Shown here: in pieces, positions 7,963-16,896 of the stretch | Position numbering within the stretch: the stretch's first letter is position 1 | Layout of the letters: each line of letters starts with the position of its first letter | NCBI GenBank assembly: GCA_937919205.1 | Contig: CALFOZ010000177.1 | Coordinates: forward strand, 1 to 36,574 | Reading direction: 5' to 3' | DNA from: an uncultured Planctomycetia bacterium | Lineage (GTDB): Bacteria; Planctomycetota; Phycisphaerae; Phycisphaerales; SM1A02 | Length of the DNA stretch: 36,574 bases | Made by a program: the position numbers and the translations under genes | The notes under the pieces: generated by a model | The model's input: only the letters and a program-made list of their open reading frames with translations | Databases searched by the model: none | Told to the model about the DNA's origin: nothing

Positions 7963-8787
7963 ATGTTTCTTACCACGCCAAGATGGTGGTTGCCATTCTT
8001 CATGCCTTCAACTATTTCGTTGTTGCTGATTGTTGTGGGCTTGATCTTCATGTGGCGCAATCGCGCGCATTGCAATGCGCGTGCGTGGCGCTTTGGCGCG
8101 TTGCTGAACGCGTGCGGCGCGGTGATTTTGTATCTGGCGTGCGCTCCGCTTGTCGCAACCTGGTTGGCCCTGGGCTTGGAGCGCATGGTTGCCCCGCTTC
8201 GTGCCGCCGATGCGCCACAGTGCGACGCGATTGTGGTGCTTGGAAGCACATTTCACTGGCACCGTGATCAACCAAATGAAACATGTCTTATAAGCGCAAC
8301 CGCGGATCGATTTCGCGTGGCTGTTGAGGCATACAAACTTGGCAAGGCGCCACTATTGGTGTTGGGTGGCGGCGGCAAGCCCGATGATCCAAACGTAAGT
8401 GAGGGGCAATTTCAAAAACAAATGGCACTTGAGTTGGCTATTCCGCAAAGCGCGATAGTGGTTGGTCCGCAAGCCGTGAACACCGAGGGTGAAGCTATTC
8501 AACACGCCAAGACATTGCGGGGCCTTGGTGTAAAAAAGATTTTGCTGGCAACCAGCGTCTTTCATTTGCCACGCGCCGCCATGCAATTTCGCGCGCTTGG
8601 ATTTGAAGTAGTTGAGCTTCCTTGTCACTATCTCACAGCCGGAATTGATGAGCAATTTTCATGGCGCATGCTGTTGCCTCGCGGGCAAGCCTTGGATCAA
8701 ACCGAAATATGTCTGAAGGAATATTTAGGCTTGATGTCGGCGACGCTTTTCCCGGCCAAGGAAACAACCGTTGAGTTAACGCCATGA
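7963..8787 (+). CDS. YdcF-like DUF218 membrane protein
   Basis: The 274-residue product has two N-terminal membrane helices (about residues 10-30 and 43-65), then a DUF218 domain: DAIVVLGSTF near residue 91, PLLVLGGGGKPDD, NTEGEAIQHAK and KILLATSVFHLPRA. DUF218 proteins (YdcF, SanA, ElyC) are membrane-bound and linked to envelope polysaccharide or peptidoglycan metabolism; the reaction is not known. The ATG at 7963 (MFLTTPRWW) was preferred; a GTG at 7933 and an ATG at 7939 are in frame. The stop overlaps the start of the next gene as ATGA (8784-8787), so the two are probably translated together. This ties it to the polysaccharide locus. Confidence 0.8.
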   Translation: MFLTTPRWWLPFFMPSTISLLLIVVGLIFMWRNRAHCNARAWRFGALLNACGAVILYLACAPLVATWLALGLERMVAPLRAADAPQCDAIVVLGSTFHWHRDQPNETCLISATADRFRVAVEAYKLGKAPLLVLGGGGKPDDPNVSEGQFQKQMALELAIPQSAIVVGPQAVNTEGEAIQHAKTLRGLGVKKILLATSVFHLPRAAMQFRALGFEVVELPCHYLTAGIDEQFSWRMLLPRGQALDQTEICLKEYLGLMSATLFPAKETTVELTP

Positions 8788-10490
8788 GCGGTATTTGCGG
8801 CCTGATTGATTTTGGCGCGGGCTTCACCGGAAAAAAACTTGTGGCATTGATGGGGAACATGCAACAGGCCATGATTCATCGTGGCTTTGAATGCGACTCG
8901 CTTTGGTTGGACGAGCAAACACAAATTGCGTTGTCCGATTGCCACCTGTTGACGTCGCGCACCGCGGTGCTGACAAACTCCACGGCGCAAATACACATTG
9001 TGTATGACGGCGACGCGCTTGCATCCACGCGCGGAGACACAGTTGAGCCCAACCAGCACCCACCCGTGTTGGCGGAACTTGCCCATGTGTTCGCCGATCC
9101 AACCAAGAGCCCTATTGATGCTCTGCGGGCCATTGACACTCCATTTGCATTGGCGCTTTGGAATAATCGACTTAAAAAATTGCTTCTGGCGCGCGATGCC
9201 TTCAATGCCAAGCCGCTGTATTTCGCTTCGGGTCGCGGATGGTTTGCGTTTGCCAGCGAATTGCGCGCGCTAAAAATGATTCCTGGATTCAACGCAACGC
9301 TAGATCAAGACGCGATCAATGATTACATGGACCATGGCGCGGTGCTAGCGCCGCGATCCATATATCAAGGCGCGCGCAAAGTGTGCGCCGGTGGATTTGT
9401 GGAGCTTGACTGCACCGCGCTTATGGCAAGCGCAAGCTTGACCACTATCCGAGAAAGTGATCCCGCCGCCAGTGGCGTTGTGACCATATTGGCGCCAATG
9501 TGCCCAGAATTGCATTCGTCAATTTTCCACTGCGCGCAATCAAAATATGATTCGCAATTTTTTCAGACATCTCTGGCGCAAACAAATCGAATGCGACTCA
9601 CGCTTGGCGAACAAAGTGAATTGATGCGGCGCGCGCTTCTTGATTCATTGCAACAGTCGCACTTTCGGTCTAGCAGTGTTCATGTCATGCAGAACAACGC
9701 GCCACTGGACGCTCTATTGATGGCAATGTGCCGTTTGGAATTGCAACTTGAAACACACATGCACGCGGTGGCGGACCCCCTGCATGCCAATAACGCCGAT
9801 CTTTGCAATGCAATTGCCCAACATCTTGGTGTTGGTCATGATCGCGGTGAATCGCCCGGTGATTTTGCTGAATCGCTCAGTCGAATCGCCGTATCGCTTG
9901 ACGAGCCAATTGGATCACTTGATGCGCTCCACCTAAACGCGACAGTCGCCTTCATGCGCATGAATTCTTCGCACGCGTTCAGCGGAGTGGGCGCGCCCTT
10001 TGCCACGCCCGCAATTGCAACACAATCGCACCAACGTGACATCGCGCTACTCAATCAACTTTGCGCGCATCACTCACTTGCCGTGGCCACGCCATTTCTA
10101 AATCAGCACATCGCCAAGCTCATGCCCGCAGAAGCCACCAGACCAACCAATGGCCTTGTGGGTGTATTTGCTCAACACGGCTGGCCGCGGCAATCAGCGG
10201 TCGCGCAAGGCGACGTGCTGTTACATATGTTGCGCCGATATTTTCCAGAGACACTGATCACGCGAATCATGCAAGCCAACACCATGCAGATTCTTCCGCG
10301 CGCCGAGCAATCACTGATGGAACTAGGCGAGTCCATGCTATTTCACAACGATTCACAAGTTTGTAAACTCACCAATCGAATCGCATTGCGTGGCGTGCTC
10401 GCCAGCCCAGCCCCAACGGCGCGCGAGGCCGCACAGCGACGCTGGTCATTGCTGGTATTGGAATATTGGTTGCGCCGACATATGGCGTAA
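8784..10490 (+). CDS. Degenerate asparagine synthetase homologue (predicted pseudoenzyme)
   Basis: This 568-residue protein follows the AsnB layout throughout, but active-site residues are gone. It begins MSGICGLIDF where active enzymes begin MCGI, so the nucleophile Cys2 is Ser. HRGPD is HRGFE, the FNGEVYN motif is YDGDALA (about 74-80), and the acidic residue of the SDTE loop is replaced by QHPP. Still conserved are DAFNAKPLYFA (138-148), FASELRALK (156-164), APRSIYQG and DEP (373-375). In the synthetase half, the PPi loop SGGxDS is replaced by QNNAPLDA (about 303-310), SGDGGDELFAGY by SGVGAPFATPAI, and the GK of the late Lys motif by GLVG. The frame is intact and full length, which suggests it is kept for a structural or regulatory role. 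It is coupled to the ydcF-like gene by ATGA. Confidence 0.85.
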   Translation: MSGICGLIDFGAGFTGKKLVALMGNMQQAMIHRGFECDSLWLDEQTQIALSDCHLLTSRTAVLTNSTAQIHIVYDGDALASTRGDTVEPNQHPPVLAELAHVFADPTKSPIDALRAIDTPFALALWNNRLKKLLLARDAFNAKPLYFASGRGWFAFASELRALKMIPGFNATLDQDAINDYMDHGAVLAPRSIYQGARKVCAGGFVELDCTALMASASLTTIRESDPAASGVVTILAPMCPELHSSIFHCAQSKYDSQFFQTSLAQTNRMRLTLGEQSELMRRALLDSLQQSHFRSSSVHVMQNNAPLDALLMAMCRLELQLETHMHAVADPLHANNADLCNAIAQHLGVGHDRGESPGDFAESLSRIAVSLDEPIGSLDALHLNATVAFMRMNSSHAFSGVGAPFATPAIATQSHQRDIALLNQLCAHHSLAVATPFLNQHIAKLMPAEATRPTNGLVGVFAQHGWPRQSAVAQGDVLLHMLRRYFPETLITRIMQANTMQILPRAEQSLMELGESMLFHNDSQVCKLTNRIALRGVLASPAPTAREAAQRRWSLLVLEYWLRRHMA

Positions 10491-10517
10491 AGGTGGTTTC
10501 ACAAAATACACGCCACT

Positions 10518-12371
10518 TCAGCGCGATTTTGCGACGGTGGTTTCATATCCACCCACAAGCTCGCCCAGCAATTTACGCACCACACCATCGTCTCGCTGAT
10601 CGACGGCGGTTTGCAAGCGATCTAATTGCACCTCTAGCAAATTCCATGACTCAAATGGCTCGCGCGCCAAACCAATAGACGCGTGCTCGGTGGTGGTGGA
10701 GTCACTGCTGATCAGCAATTCCTCATACAACTTTTCACCCGGTCGCATGCCCGTGATTTTAATTTCAATTTCACCCGTGGGGTGGTCCTCATTGCGCAAG
10801 GTGCGGCCAGCTAGGCGAATCATGTTCTTGGCTAGGTCCATAATTTTCACGGGCTCACCCATGTCAAGCACAAATACCTCGCCGCCCTTGGCCATGGCGC
10901 CAGCCTGAATGACAAGTTGCGCGGCCTCTGGAATAGTCATGAAGTAGCGCACCATTTCCGCATGCGTCACCGTGACCGGACCGCCACGTTCAAGTTGCTC
11001 TTGAAACAGCGGAATAACGGAGCCGGAAGATCCAAGCACATTTCCAAAGCGCACCATTGAAAAAATGGTGCGTCCCTTTGAAATTTCATTCATGGACTGC
11101 AAAATAATTTCAGCCAATCGCTTGCTTGCGCCCATGACGCTGGTGGGTCGCACGGCCTTATCAGTTGATACAAAAATAAACGCCTTCACGCCGGCGCGCA
11201 ACGCGGCTTGCGCCATGGTGAGCGTGCCAAATACGTTGGTCTCCACGCCGGCGGTCTCATGTTTTTCAACCATGGGAACGTGCTTGTAGGCGGCGGCGTG
11301 ATAGATCGTTTCAATTCTCTGTGCCACCAATAATCGGTCAACTAGCACGCGATCGTTCACCGATCCAAGCGAGGTCTCCAGCAACATTTCACTTCCATGC
11401 TTGGAAATAATGTGGCGAATTTCTTTTTCTATCACGTACAAATTGTGCTCACATTGCTCCAGAAGAACCAAGCGCGTTGGACCCGCCTGCACAATTTTGC
11501 GGCACAACTCCGAGCCGATTGAGCCGCCCGCGCCAGTCACCAGCACGCTTTTACCAGCGATGTGCCGATGCATTAATTCATCGTTGGCTGTAACAGGCGT
11601 GCGGCCAAGCAAATCGTCCACTTTCACGGGGCGAAGTTGCCCCACTGACGCCGTGCCATCATCCAGTTCGGCCAATGTTGGCACGGTCAATACGCGCACG
11701 CCATGCGCTGTTGCTTGTTGCACCAACTTTAATCGGCGCGAGCGACTTGCGCCCGGAAGCGCCAACAACAACGCCTTGATGTCATGCTTGGCGAACACGT
11801 TCGAAATATTTTCGGAGCTATACACAGGAACATTGCGGATTTTTCGGCCCTGCAGTTTTGCATCATCATCAATAAATGCAACAACGGATTGTTCGCGGCC
11901 ATGAATAAGCGCGGAGTGCAAACCAATTCCAGCCGCGCCCGCGCCAAAGATGGCCACTTGGTAATTTTTTGCGTAGCCGCCCTTGCCCAGCAGTACCCAG
12001 CGCGCCGCAAGGCGGGTGCCGCCAATCGCCAAAGTGGTAATGGCGAAATAAATAAAAGGCACTGTTCTAGGCAGTGATCCAAAGCGATCATATAAAAATG
12101 TGACCAGCAACATGGCCGCGGTCAGCAAGGCCACACCCTTGCACACACGCACCGCGAAAATTGGCCCAATGTATCGCGTGATTTCTTTGTACAAACCGGC
12201 GAGATAAAAACATATTGGGCCCAACAGCGCCGCCCAAATTAAAAGCGACTTGCTTGCGGACCACGCCTCATTGATGTCACCGTAGCGCAACAGATAGGCG
12301 CACAAAAAGAGCCCTGCGCACAGCACCGAGTCGGTCACTGCCGCCACAAAGAGTTTGGAAGCCCCAGTCAT
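10518..12371 (-). CDS. Membrane-bound UDP-sugar 4,6-dehydratase, FlaA1/WbpM/CapD family
   Basis: The 617-residue product has four N-terminal membrane helices (about residues 5-120), a first nucleotide-binding domain with FGAGAAGIG near 142, and a C-terminal extended SDR domain with TGAGGSIGSE near 279-288. The catalytic site reads STDKAVRPTSVMGASKR (402-418): Ser-Thr, Met in place of the usual Tyr, and Lys417, as in WbpM/PglF-type enzymes. These convert UDP-GlcNAc to the 4-keto-6-deoxy sugar at the start of QuiNAc, FucNAc or bacillosamine synthesis for surface glycans. The ATG at 12371 was chosen because a promoter-like pair at 12399-12426 would start transcription near 12392, where a longer start lies. 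It is convergent with the pseudo-AsnB gene (27-base gap). Confidence 0.92.
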   Translation of the reverse strand: MTGASKLFVAAVTDSVLCAGLFLCAYLLRYGDINEAWSASKSLLIWAALLGPICFYLAGLYKEITRYIGPIFAVRVCKGVALLTAAMLLVTFLYDRFGSLPRTVPFIYFAITTLAIGGTRLAARWVLLGKGGYAKNYQVAIFGAGAAGIGLHSALIHGREQSVVAFIDDDAKLQGRKIRNVPVYSSENISNVFAKHDIKALLLALPGASRSRRLKLVQQATAHGVRVLTVPTLAELDDGTASVGQLRPVKVDDLLGRTPVTANDELMHRHIAGKSVLVTGAGGSIGSELCRKIVQAGPTRLVLLEQCEHNLYVIEKEIRHIISKHGSEMLLETSLGSVNDRVLVDRLLVAQRIETIYHAAAYKHVPMVEKHETAGVETNVFGTLTMAQAALRAGVKAFIFVSTDKAVRPTSVMGASKRLAEIILQSMNEISKGRTIFSMVRFGNVLGSSGSVIPLFQEQLERGGPVTVTHAEMVRYFMTIPEAAQLVIQAGAMAKGGEVFVLDMGEPVKIMDLAKNMIRLAGRTLRNEDHPTGEIEIKITGMRPGEKLYEELLISSDSTTTEHASIGLAREPFESWNLLEVQLDRLQTAVDQRDDGVVRKLLGELVGGYETTVAKSR

Positions 12372-12398
12372 GTGCACAAGTGAATTTCGCACGAATGC

Positions 12399-12426
12399 AT
12401 CATAGTGAATCTTAAATTGAATTCAA
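12399..12426 (-). promoter_or_regulatory. Candidate sigma70-type promoter for the UDP-sugar dehydratase
   Basis: On the minus strand TTGAAT (12426-12421) and TATGAT (12404-12399) are separated by 16 bases; they match the consensus at 4/6 and 5/6 positions. Transcription would start near 12392, about 20 bases before the chosen ATG. It lies in the 167-base divergent gap to asnB. No equally good pair was found for asnB. Confidence 0.4.
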
Positions 12427-12559
12427 GGGGCGGCCTGTATCGCAACCAGAATGACTTGGGCTATACCATTCACTTTATGAGCGCCCCCATGCATGTATGT
12501 ACCGCACGATTTGGTGCGCCGTGCCGAACAAACACCAACCCATTGTGGAATGGTAATGC

Positions 12560-14521
12560 ATGTGCGGCATAGCGGGCTTCATCGATTTTTCACATTCACT
12601 CAAGAACCCCGAGGGCGTTCTGCGCGACATGGCCGCCACACTTTCGCACCGCGGGCCAGATGCGTCTGGAATTTTCTTTGATGCGCCAACGCGCGTTGGC
12701 TTGGCGCACACGCGCCTGAAAATTATTGACTGCACCGACTCTGCGGCGCAACCCATGCGTTCTCACAGTGGCCGCTTCTCACTGGTCTTCAACGGCGAGG
12801 TGTACAACTTTCAAGAGTTGCGCGATGAACTGCGCGCGTTGGGCGTGGCGTTTCGCTCACACTCGGATACGGAAGTTCTGTTGGCCGCCGTGGAAACGTG
12901 GGGCGTTGCGGGCGCGGCGCGGCGCGCGGTTGGCATGTTCGCATTTGCCGTGCATGATGTATTGGAACGCACGATGTATTTAGTACGCGACCGAATCGGC
13001 ATAAAGCCCCTGTATTTTGGCTGGATTGGCCAGGGTGATGCGCGCATGTTCGCGTTTGCCAGCGAACTGAAAGCCATCGTGTGCGTGCCCAACTTTGAGC
13101 GTGCCGTGGACCGCGACGCGCTGGCTGACTACTTTCAATTTTTGTACGTGCCTGCGCCGCGCACAATTTGGAAAGGCATTTCCAAACTTGCGCCCGCGCA
13201 CATCATGTCCATTCATATGGACACGGGCGAAACACAGACATCCATGTTTTGGAACGCGCGCGCCATTGCCGAGCGCGGCGTGGCTGAACCGTTTGTGGGA
13301 AGCGACGCAGACGCGCAAGATGCGCTGTTCATGCGCGTGCGGAGCGCGGTTGAGGATCACATGGTTTCGGATGTTCCCATTGGCGCGTTTCTTTCTGGTG
13401 GAATTGATTCCACGCTTGTCTGCGCCGTCATGCAATCAATTTCTCCACAGCCCATTCGCACATTCACTGTTGGCTTTGAAGAAACGCACATGGATGAGCG
13501 CCTGCACGCCAACAGTGTGGCCAAACATTTAAAGACCGACCACACCAGCATTCGCGTTTCTTCGCCTGAGTTGCGCGACGCCATTCCCCGGCTGGCGCAC
13601 ATGTTTGATGAACCATTCGCGGATTCCAGCCAGCTTCCAACGTATCTCATTAGCCAAGCGGCGCGCCAGCATGTCACGGTGGCGCTGTCTGGCGATGGCG
13701 GCGATGAACTGTTCGCCGGCTACAACCGGCATCGCATGATGGATCATGTGTGGCCGGCTCTGCGAAAAATTCCGAATCCACTGCGAGCAACCGCGGCGTC
13801 AATGATCCGCATGTTTTCCACCAAGCAACTTGATGTTGTTGGAAAATTCGCCCAGCCACTGTTGCCCGACGCGTTGCGATCAAGTCAATTTGGAAATCAC
13901 TTGCATAAAATTGCGTCGTTGGCAAAGTGCAAAGAGTGGAGCGACGCCTATGTCGCGCTGGTCAGCGCGTGGAATGACCCCGCGCACTTGGTGATTGATT
14001 CGCGGCACGAAGCCACGCGCGTTGATCCAATCAATCAAGCCAACATGCCCGACGCATTGCGCGCCATGCAGTGGCTTGATCAAACAACGTATTTGGTGGA
14101 TGACATTTTGACCAAGCTCGACCGCGCCAGTATGGCGGCAAGTTTGGAGACGCGCGTGCCGCTACTTGATCATCGACTTGTGGAGTTTGCGTGGACATTG
14201 CCCGCGGATATGAAAGTGCGCAACGGTCAGGGCAAATGGATTGTGCGGCAAGTGCTCAACAGATTTGCGCCCGCGCCGCTTATGGATCGCCCCAAAATGG
14301 GCTTTGCCATTCCGCTGGAGTCGTGGCTACGCGGCCCACTGCGTGAATGGGCCAGTGAGTTGTTGGATGAGCGCCGCGTGCGCGAGCAAGGATTTGTACA
14401 CGCGGATGTTGTGGCGCAAGAATGGCGGCAACTCTGCGCCGGCGGTGGCGCGCATCAACACAAAGTTTGGGCGTTGCTGATGTGGATGGCGTGGGTTGAA
14501 TATTGGAAGCCAACATCATGA
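12560..14521 (+). CDS. asnB: Asparagine synthase-type glutamine amidotransferase
   Basis: This 653-residue, apparently active AsnB-family enzyme uses glutamine and ATP to amidate a carboxylate. The start MCGIAGF places the nucleophile Cys2 directly after Met. The glutaminase pocket is complete: HRGPD (30-34), HTRLKIID (50-57), FNGEVYN (77-83) and SDTE (102-105). The synthetase half has the PPi loop FLSGGIDS (277-284), ALSGDGGDELFAGYNRH (375-391), DDILTKLDRASMAASLETRVP and GKWIVR. The substrate could be aspartate, but this subgroup is common in polysaccharide loci, where WbpS-like members amidate uronic acids; a UDP-glucuronate epimerase lies 1.4 kb downstream. The stop TGA overlaps a short ORF as ATGA at 14518-14521, leading into the glycosyltransferase gene. 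Confidence 0.93.
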   Translation: MCGIAGFIDFSHSLKNPEGVLRDMAATLSHRGPDASGIFFDAPTRVGLAHTRLKIIDCTDSAAQPMRSHSGRFSLVFNGEVYNFQELRDELRALGVAFRSHSDTEVLLAAVETWGVAGAARRAVGMFAFAVHDVLERTMYLVRDRIGIKPLYFGWIGQGDARMFAFASELKAIVCVPNFERAVDRDALADYFQFLYVPAPRTIWKGISKLAPAHIMSIHMDTGETQTSMFWNARAIAERGVAEPFVGSDADAQDALFMRVRSAVEDHMVSDVPIGAFLSGGIDSTLVCAVMQSISPQPIRTFTVGFEETHMDERLHANSVAKHLKTDHTSIRVSSPELRDAIPRLAHMFDEPFADSSQLPTYLISQAARQHVTVALSGDGGDELFAGYNRHRMMDHVWPALRKIPNPLRATAASMIRMFSTKQLDVVGKFAQPLLPDALRSSQFGNHLHKIASLAKCKEWSDAYVALVSAWNDPAHLVIDSRHEATRVDPINQANMPDALRAMQWLDQTTYLVDDILTKLDRASMAASLETRVPLLDHRLVEFAWTLPADMKVRNGQGKWIVRQVLNRFAPAPLMDRPKMGFAIPLESWLRGPLREWASELLDERRVREQGFVHADVVAQEWRQLCAGGGAHQHKVWALLMWMAWVEYWKPTS

Positions 14522-14595
14522 GCGCCAACATATTCCACAACGCGCTGAATGGCGCACGCAAGCACGCGCGCGCAAGATTGGGGCGCGCGCGATGA
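14518..14595 (+). CDS. 25-codon ORF bridging asnB and the glycosyltransferase
   Basis: An ATG overlapping the asnB stop (ATGA, 14518-14521) opens a 25-codon frame whose own stop TGA overlaps the glycosyltransferase start (ATGA, 14592-14595). The peptide begins MSANIFHNALNGARK and is Arg/Ala-rich and basic after that, with no known domain. It could be a coupling leader that carries ribosomes across the 70-base gap, or chance. Confidence 0.35.
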   Translation: MSANIFHNALNGARKHARARLGRAR

Positions 14596-15734
14596 CCCAG
14601 AAAACACTCGCTCTGCTTGGAAAAAATGCGCAACATGTGTTGGCGTTTCGCGGCAGTTTAATTCGCGCCGCGCAAGCCAATGGCCACCGCGTAATCGCGC
14701 TCACCGCGCCCGCAAGCCCTCGTGCGCGACAACGCTTGCGCGAGTTTGATGTGGAGCACTTTGACACACCTCTGAGTGGCGGAAAAATTTCCCCACTACG
14801 CGATTTGCAATTTCAAACGACAGTCAGTGAAATTTTAAAAACGCAAAAAGTAAACGCGCTACTGGCGTACAACCCAAAGTGCATTGCGTTTGGTCCGGTT
14901 GCCGCGCGTCGCGCGGGCGTGAAAAACATCGCCGTCGTTGTCACTGGTCTCGGCTTTGCGTTCACTGGTCGCTCAATCGCGCGGCGATTCATTCGCTTTT
15001 TCTCCACACGCCTTTATCGCCGCTCACTTGCGGCCTGCGATGCCGTTTTCTTTCAAAATCAAATTGACCGCGATGAACTTACAGCGCTTGAGGTGTTGAC
15101 CAACGTTCCCCCCGCGCGCGTGCACATCATCGCGGGATCCGGAGTTGATCTTGAATACTTTGCGCCACAACCTGTTCCAACACAAACGCACTTTCTCATG
15201 ATCAGTCGCCCGCTAAAAGACAAAGGGGTGGCGGAATTTGCGCAGGCGTGCAAGATTGTGCGCGCACGCAATCCCGCCATTCGTTGCACGCTGATCTGCG
15301 CGTGGGACGACAACCCAAGCAGTTTCACGCGCGCCGACATTGCGCATTTGGCGCAACAAGGTTGCTTTGAGGCGCTTGACGAAGTGGAGGATGTGCGTCT
15401 GCATCTGCAATCGTGCACCACATTTGTATTGCCTTCGTATCGCGAGGGCACAAGCAAAGTTGTGCTTGAAGCCATGGCCACGGGCCGCGCGATTATTTCC
15501 ACGGACGCAATTGGGTGCCGCGATCCCATTGAACCTGGCGTGAACGGATTGCTTGTTGCAACGCACTCCGCCACCGAACTTGCCGCCGCCATGTTGGAAC
15601 TGGCCAATGATCCAGCGCGCAACGCCGCCATGGGCGCGGCAAGCCGCCGCATTGCGCAAGAAAAATACAACGCCAAGCCAATCGACGCGGCCATTCTGCA
15701 TGCGCTGAATCTGGACGCGCCCGCGCGCGCCTAA
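14592..15734 (+). CDS. GT4-family glycosyltransferase
   Basis: The 380-residue product has the GT-B two-domain form of family GT4. The N-terminal half has KTLALLGKNAQHVLAFRGSL and, near residue 115, KNIAVVVTGLGFAFTG, typical of the undecaprenyl-linked repeat-unit transferases of the group found in exopolysaccharide clusters. The C-terminal half has LMISRPLKDKGVAEF, which binds the nucleotide sugar, and the EX7E motif in SYREGTSKVVLEAMATGRAI. It probably adds one sugar to a lipid-linked intermediate at the cytoplasmic face; donor and acceptor cannot be read from sequence. The ATG at 14592 was chosen because it starts the conserved domain and is ATGA-coupled to the bridging ORF. Confidence 0.88.
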   Translation: MTQKTLALLGKNAQHVLAFRGSLIRAAQANGHRVIALTAPASPRARQRLREFDVEHFDTPLSGGKISPLRDLQFQTTVSEILKTQKVNALLAYNPKCIAFGPVAARRAGVKNIAVVVTGLGFAFTGRSIARRFIRFFSTRLYRRSLAACDAVFFQNQIDRDELTALEVLTNVPPARVHIIAGSGVDLEYFAPQPVPTQTHFLMISRPLKDKGVAEFAQACKIVRARNPAIRCTLICAWDDNPSSFTRADIAHLAQQGCFEALDEVEDVRLHLQSCTTFVLPSYREGTSKVVLEAMATGRAIISTDAIGCRDPIEPGVNGLLVATHSATELAAAMLELANDPARNAAMGAASRRIAQEKYNAKPIDAAILHALNLDAPARA

Positions 15735-15850
15735 GCGCGTATGGCCGCGAACCGCATGCATTGCGATCAATTGCATGTATTGCAGTCATTGCCTTGTAGT
15801 TGCGCGTAACCTTTGTATTCAAATTGCATGCACACGCAAAGCGTTGCGTT

Positions 15851-15860
15851 ATTCATGAAT
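15851..15860. promoter_or_regulatory. Perfect 10-bp palindrome upstream of the epimerase gene
   Basis: ATTCATGAAT reads the same on both strands and lies 15 bases before the epimerase ATG. A TAGAAT hexamer (5/6 of the -10 consensus) sits just after it at 15863-15868, without a clear -35. The whole gap 15735-15875 also repeats the word TTGCATG. It may be an operator, but nothing proves it. Confidence 0.25.
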
Positions 15861-15875
15861 CAATAGAATGCGCCC

Positions 15876-16883
15876 ATGAATATTCTTGTCACCGGCGCCG
15901 CGGGATTTATTGGTTCATTCACCGCGCATCAATTACTTGACCGAGGCGACCACGTTGTTGGCCTTGACAACATGAACAACTATTACGACCCCACGCTCAA
16001 GCAAGCGCGCTTGGCGCGTCTGCAAGCGCGCGCCAATTTCACATTTACGCAAGTGGATTTGTGCGACACGGACGCAATGAAATCCCTATTCGCCAAAAAT
16101 AAGTTCGACCGCGTGATTCATTTGGCGGCGCAGGCCGGCGTGCGCTACTCCATTGAAAATCCAATGGCGTACACGCAAAGCAATTTGGTTGGCATGACCA
16201 ACATTCTTGAAGGTTGCCGCCACGGCAAAGTGGCGCACCTGGTCTACGCCAGCACAAGTTCTGTGTACGGCCTGAACACCACGCAACCATTTTCGCCGCA
16301 CCACAGCGCCGATCATCCAATGACTTTTTACGCCGCCACCAAGCGTGCCAACGAACTCATGGCGCATTCATACAGCCACATTTTTGGCATGCCCACAACT
16401 GGCCTGCGTTTCTTCACGGTGTATGGTCCGTGGGGTCGCCCCGACATGGCGCTGTTTCTTTTCACCAAGGCCATTCTTGCGGGCGAACCCGTTCGCTTGT
16501 TCAACCACGGCAAGCACACGCGCGACTTCACCTATGTTGAAGATATTGCGCGCGGCGTGATCGCGTCCGCCGATCGCATTGCAACGGCGGACGCAACATT
16601 CAACGCGGCCAAGCCCGCCATGGCAAGCAGTAGCGCGCCGTGGCGCTTGTACAACATTGGTTGCTCGCGGCCAGTGCAGTTGTTGCGATACATTGAAGTG
16701 TTGGAGCAATGCCTGGGCAAAAAAGCCCAGACAGAAATGCTACCACTGCAATTAGGCGACGTGCCCGACACATTTGCCGACACCACAGACCTAGCGCGCG
16801 ATATGAACTATCAACCCTCCACCACGATTGACATTGGCGTGGCGAATTTTGTAAAGTGGTACCGCGACTATTACAAGGCGTAA
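15876..16883 (+). CDS. UDP-glucuronate 4-epimerase-like NAD-dependent epimerase
   Basis: The 335-residue product is an extended SDR with the NAD motif TGAAGFIGS (6-14) and the catalytic Ser-Tyr-Lys set in ASTSSVYG (near 125-132) and [10 protein letters not shown] (Tyr152, Lys156). [17 protein letters not shown] and [15 protein letters not shown] followed by [19 protein letters not shown] are typical of the UDP-GlcA 4-epimerase subgroup (LpsL, CapI, plant GAE), which makes UDP-galacturonate for surface polysaccharides. This fits the nearby amidotransferase and glycosyltransferase. UDP-glucuronate itself must come from a UDP-glucose dehydrogenase encoded elsewhere. It is convergent with the GH57 gene, with 13 bases between stops. 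Confidence 0.9.
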   Translation: MNILVTGAAGFIGSFTAHQLLDRGDHVVGLDNMNNYYDPTLKQARLARLQARANFTFTQVDLCDTDAMKSLFAKNKFDRVIHLAAQAGVRYSIENPMAYTQSNLVGMTNILEGCRHGKVAHLVYASTSSVYGLNTTQPFSPHHSADHPMTFYAATKRANELMAHSYSHIFGMPTTGLRFFTVYGPWGRPDMALFLFTKAILAGEPVRLFNHGKHTRDFTYVEDIARGVIASADRIATADATFNAAKPAMASSSAPWRLYNIGCSRPVQLLRYIEVLEQCLGKKAQTEMLPLQLGDVPDTFADTTDLARDMNYQPSTTIDIGVANFVKWYRDYYKA

Positions 16884-16896
16884 GCGCGCAACACCA

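Noticed and set aside
12427-12559. Promoter for asnB
   Set aside because: ATGACT and TTTATG are 17 bases apart but match the consensus too poorly to be listed.
14598-15007. Open frames on the other strand inside the glycosyltransferase gene
   Set aside because: They are shadows of the conserved GT4 frame with no domain similarity.
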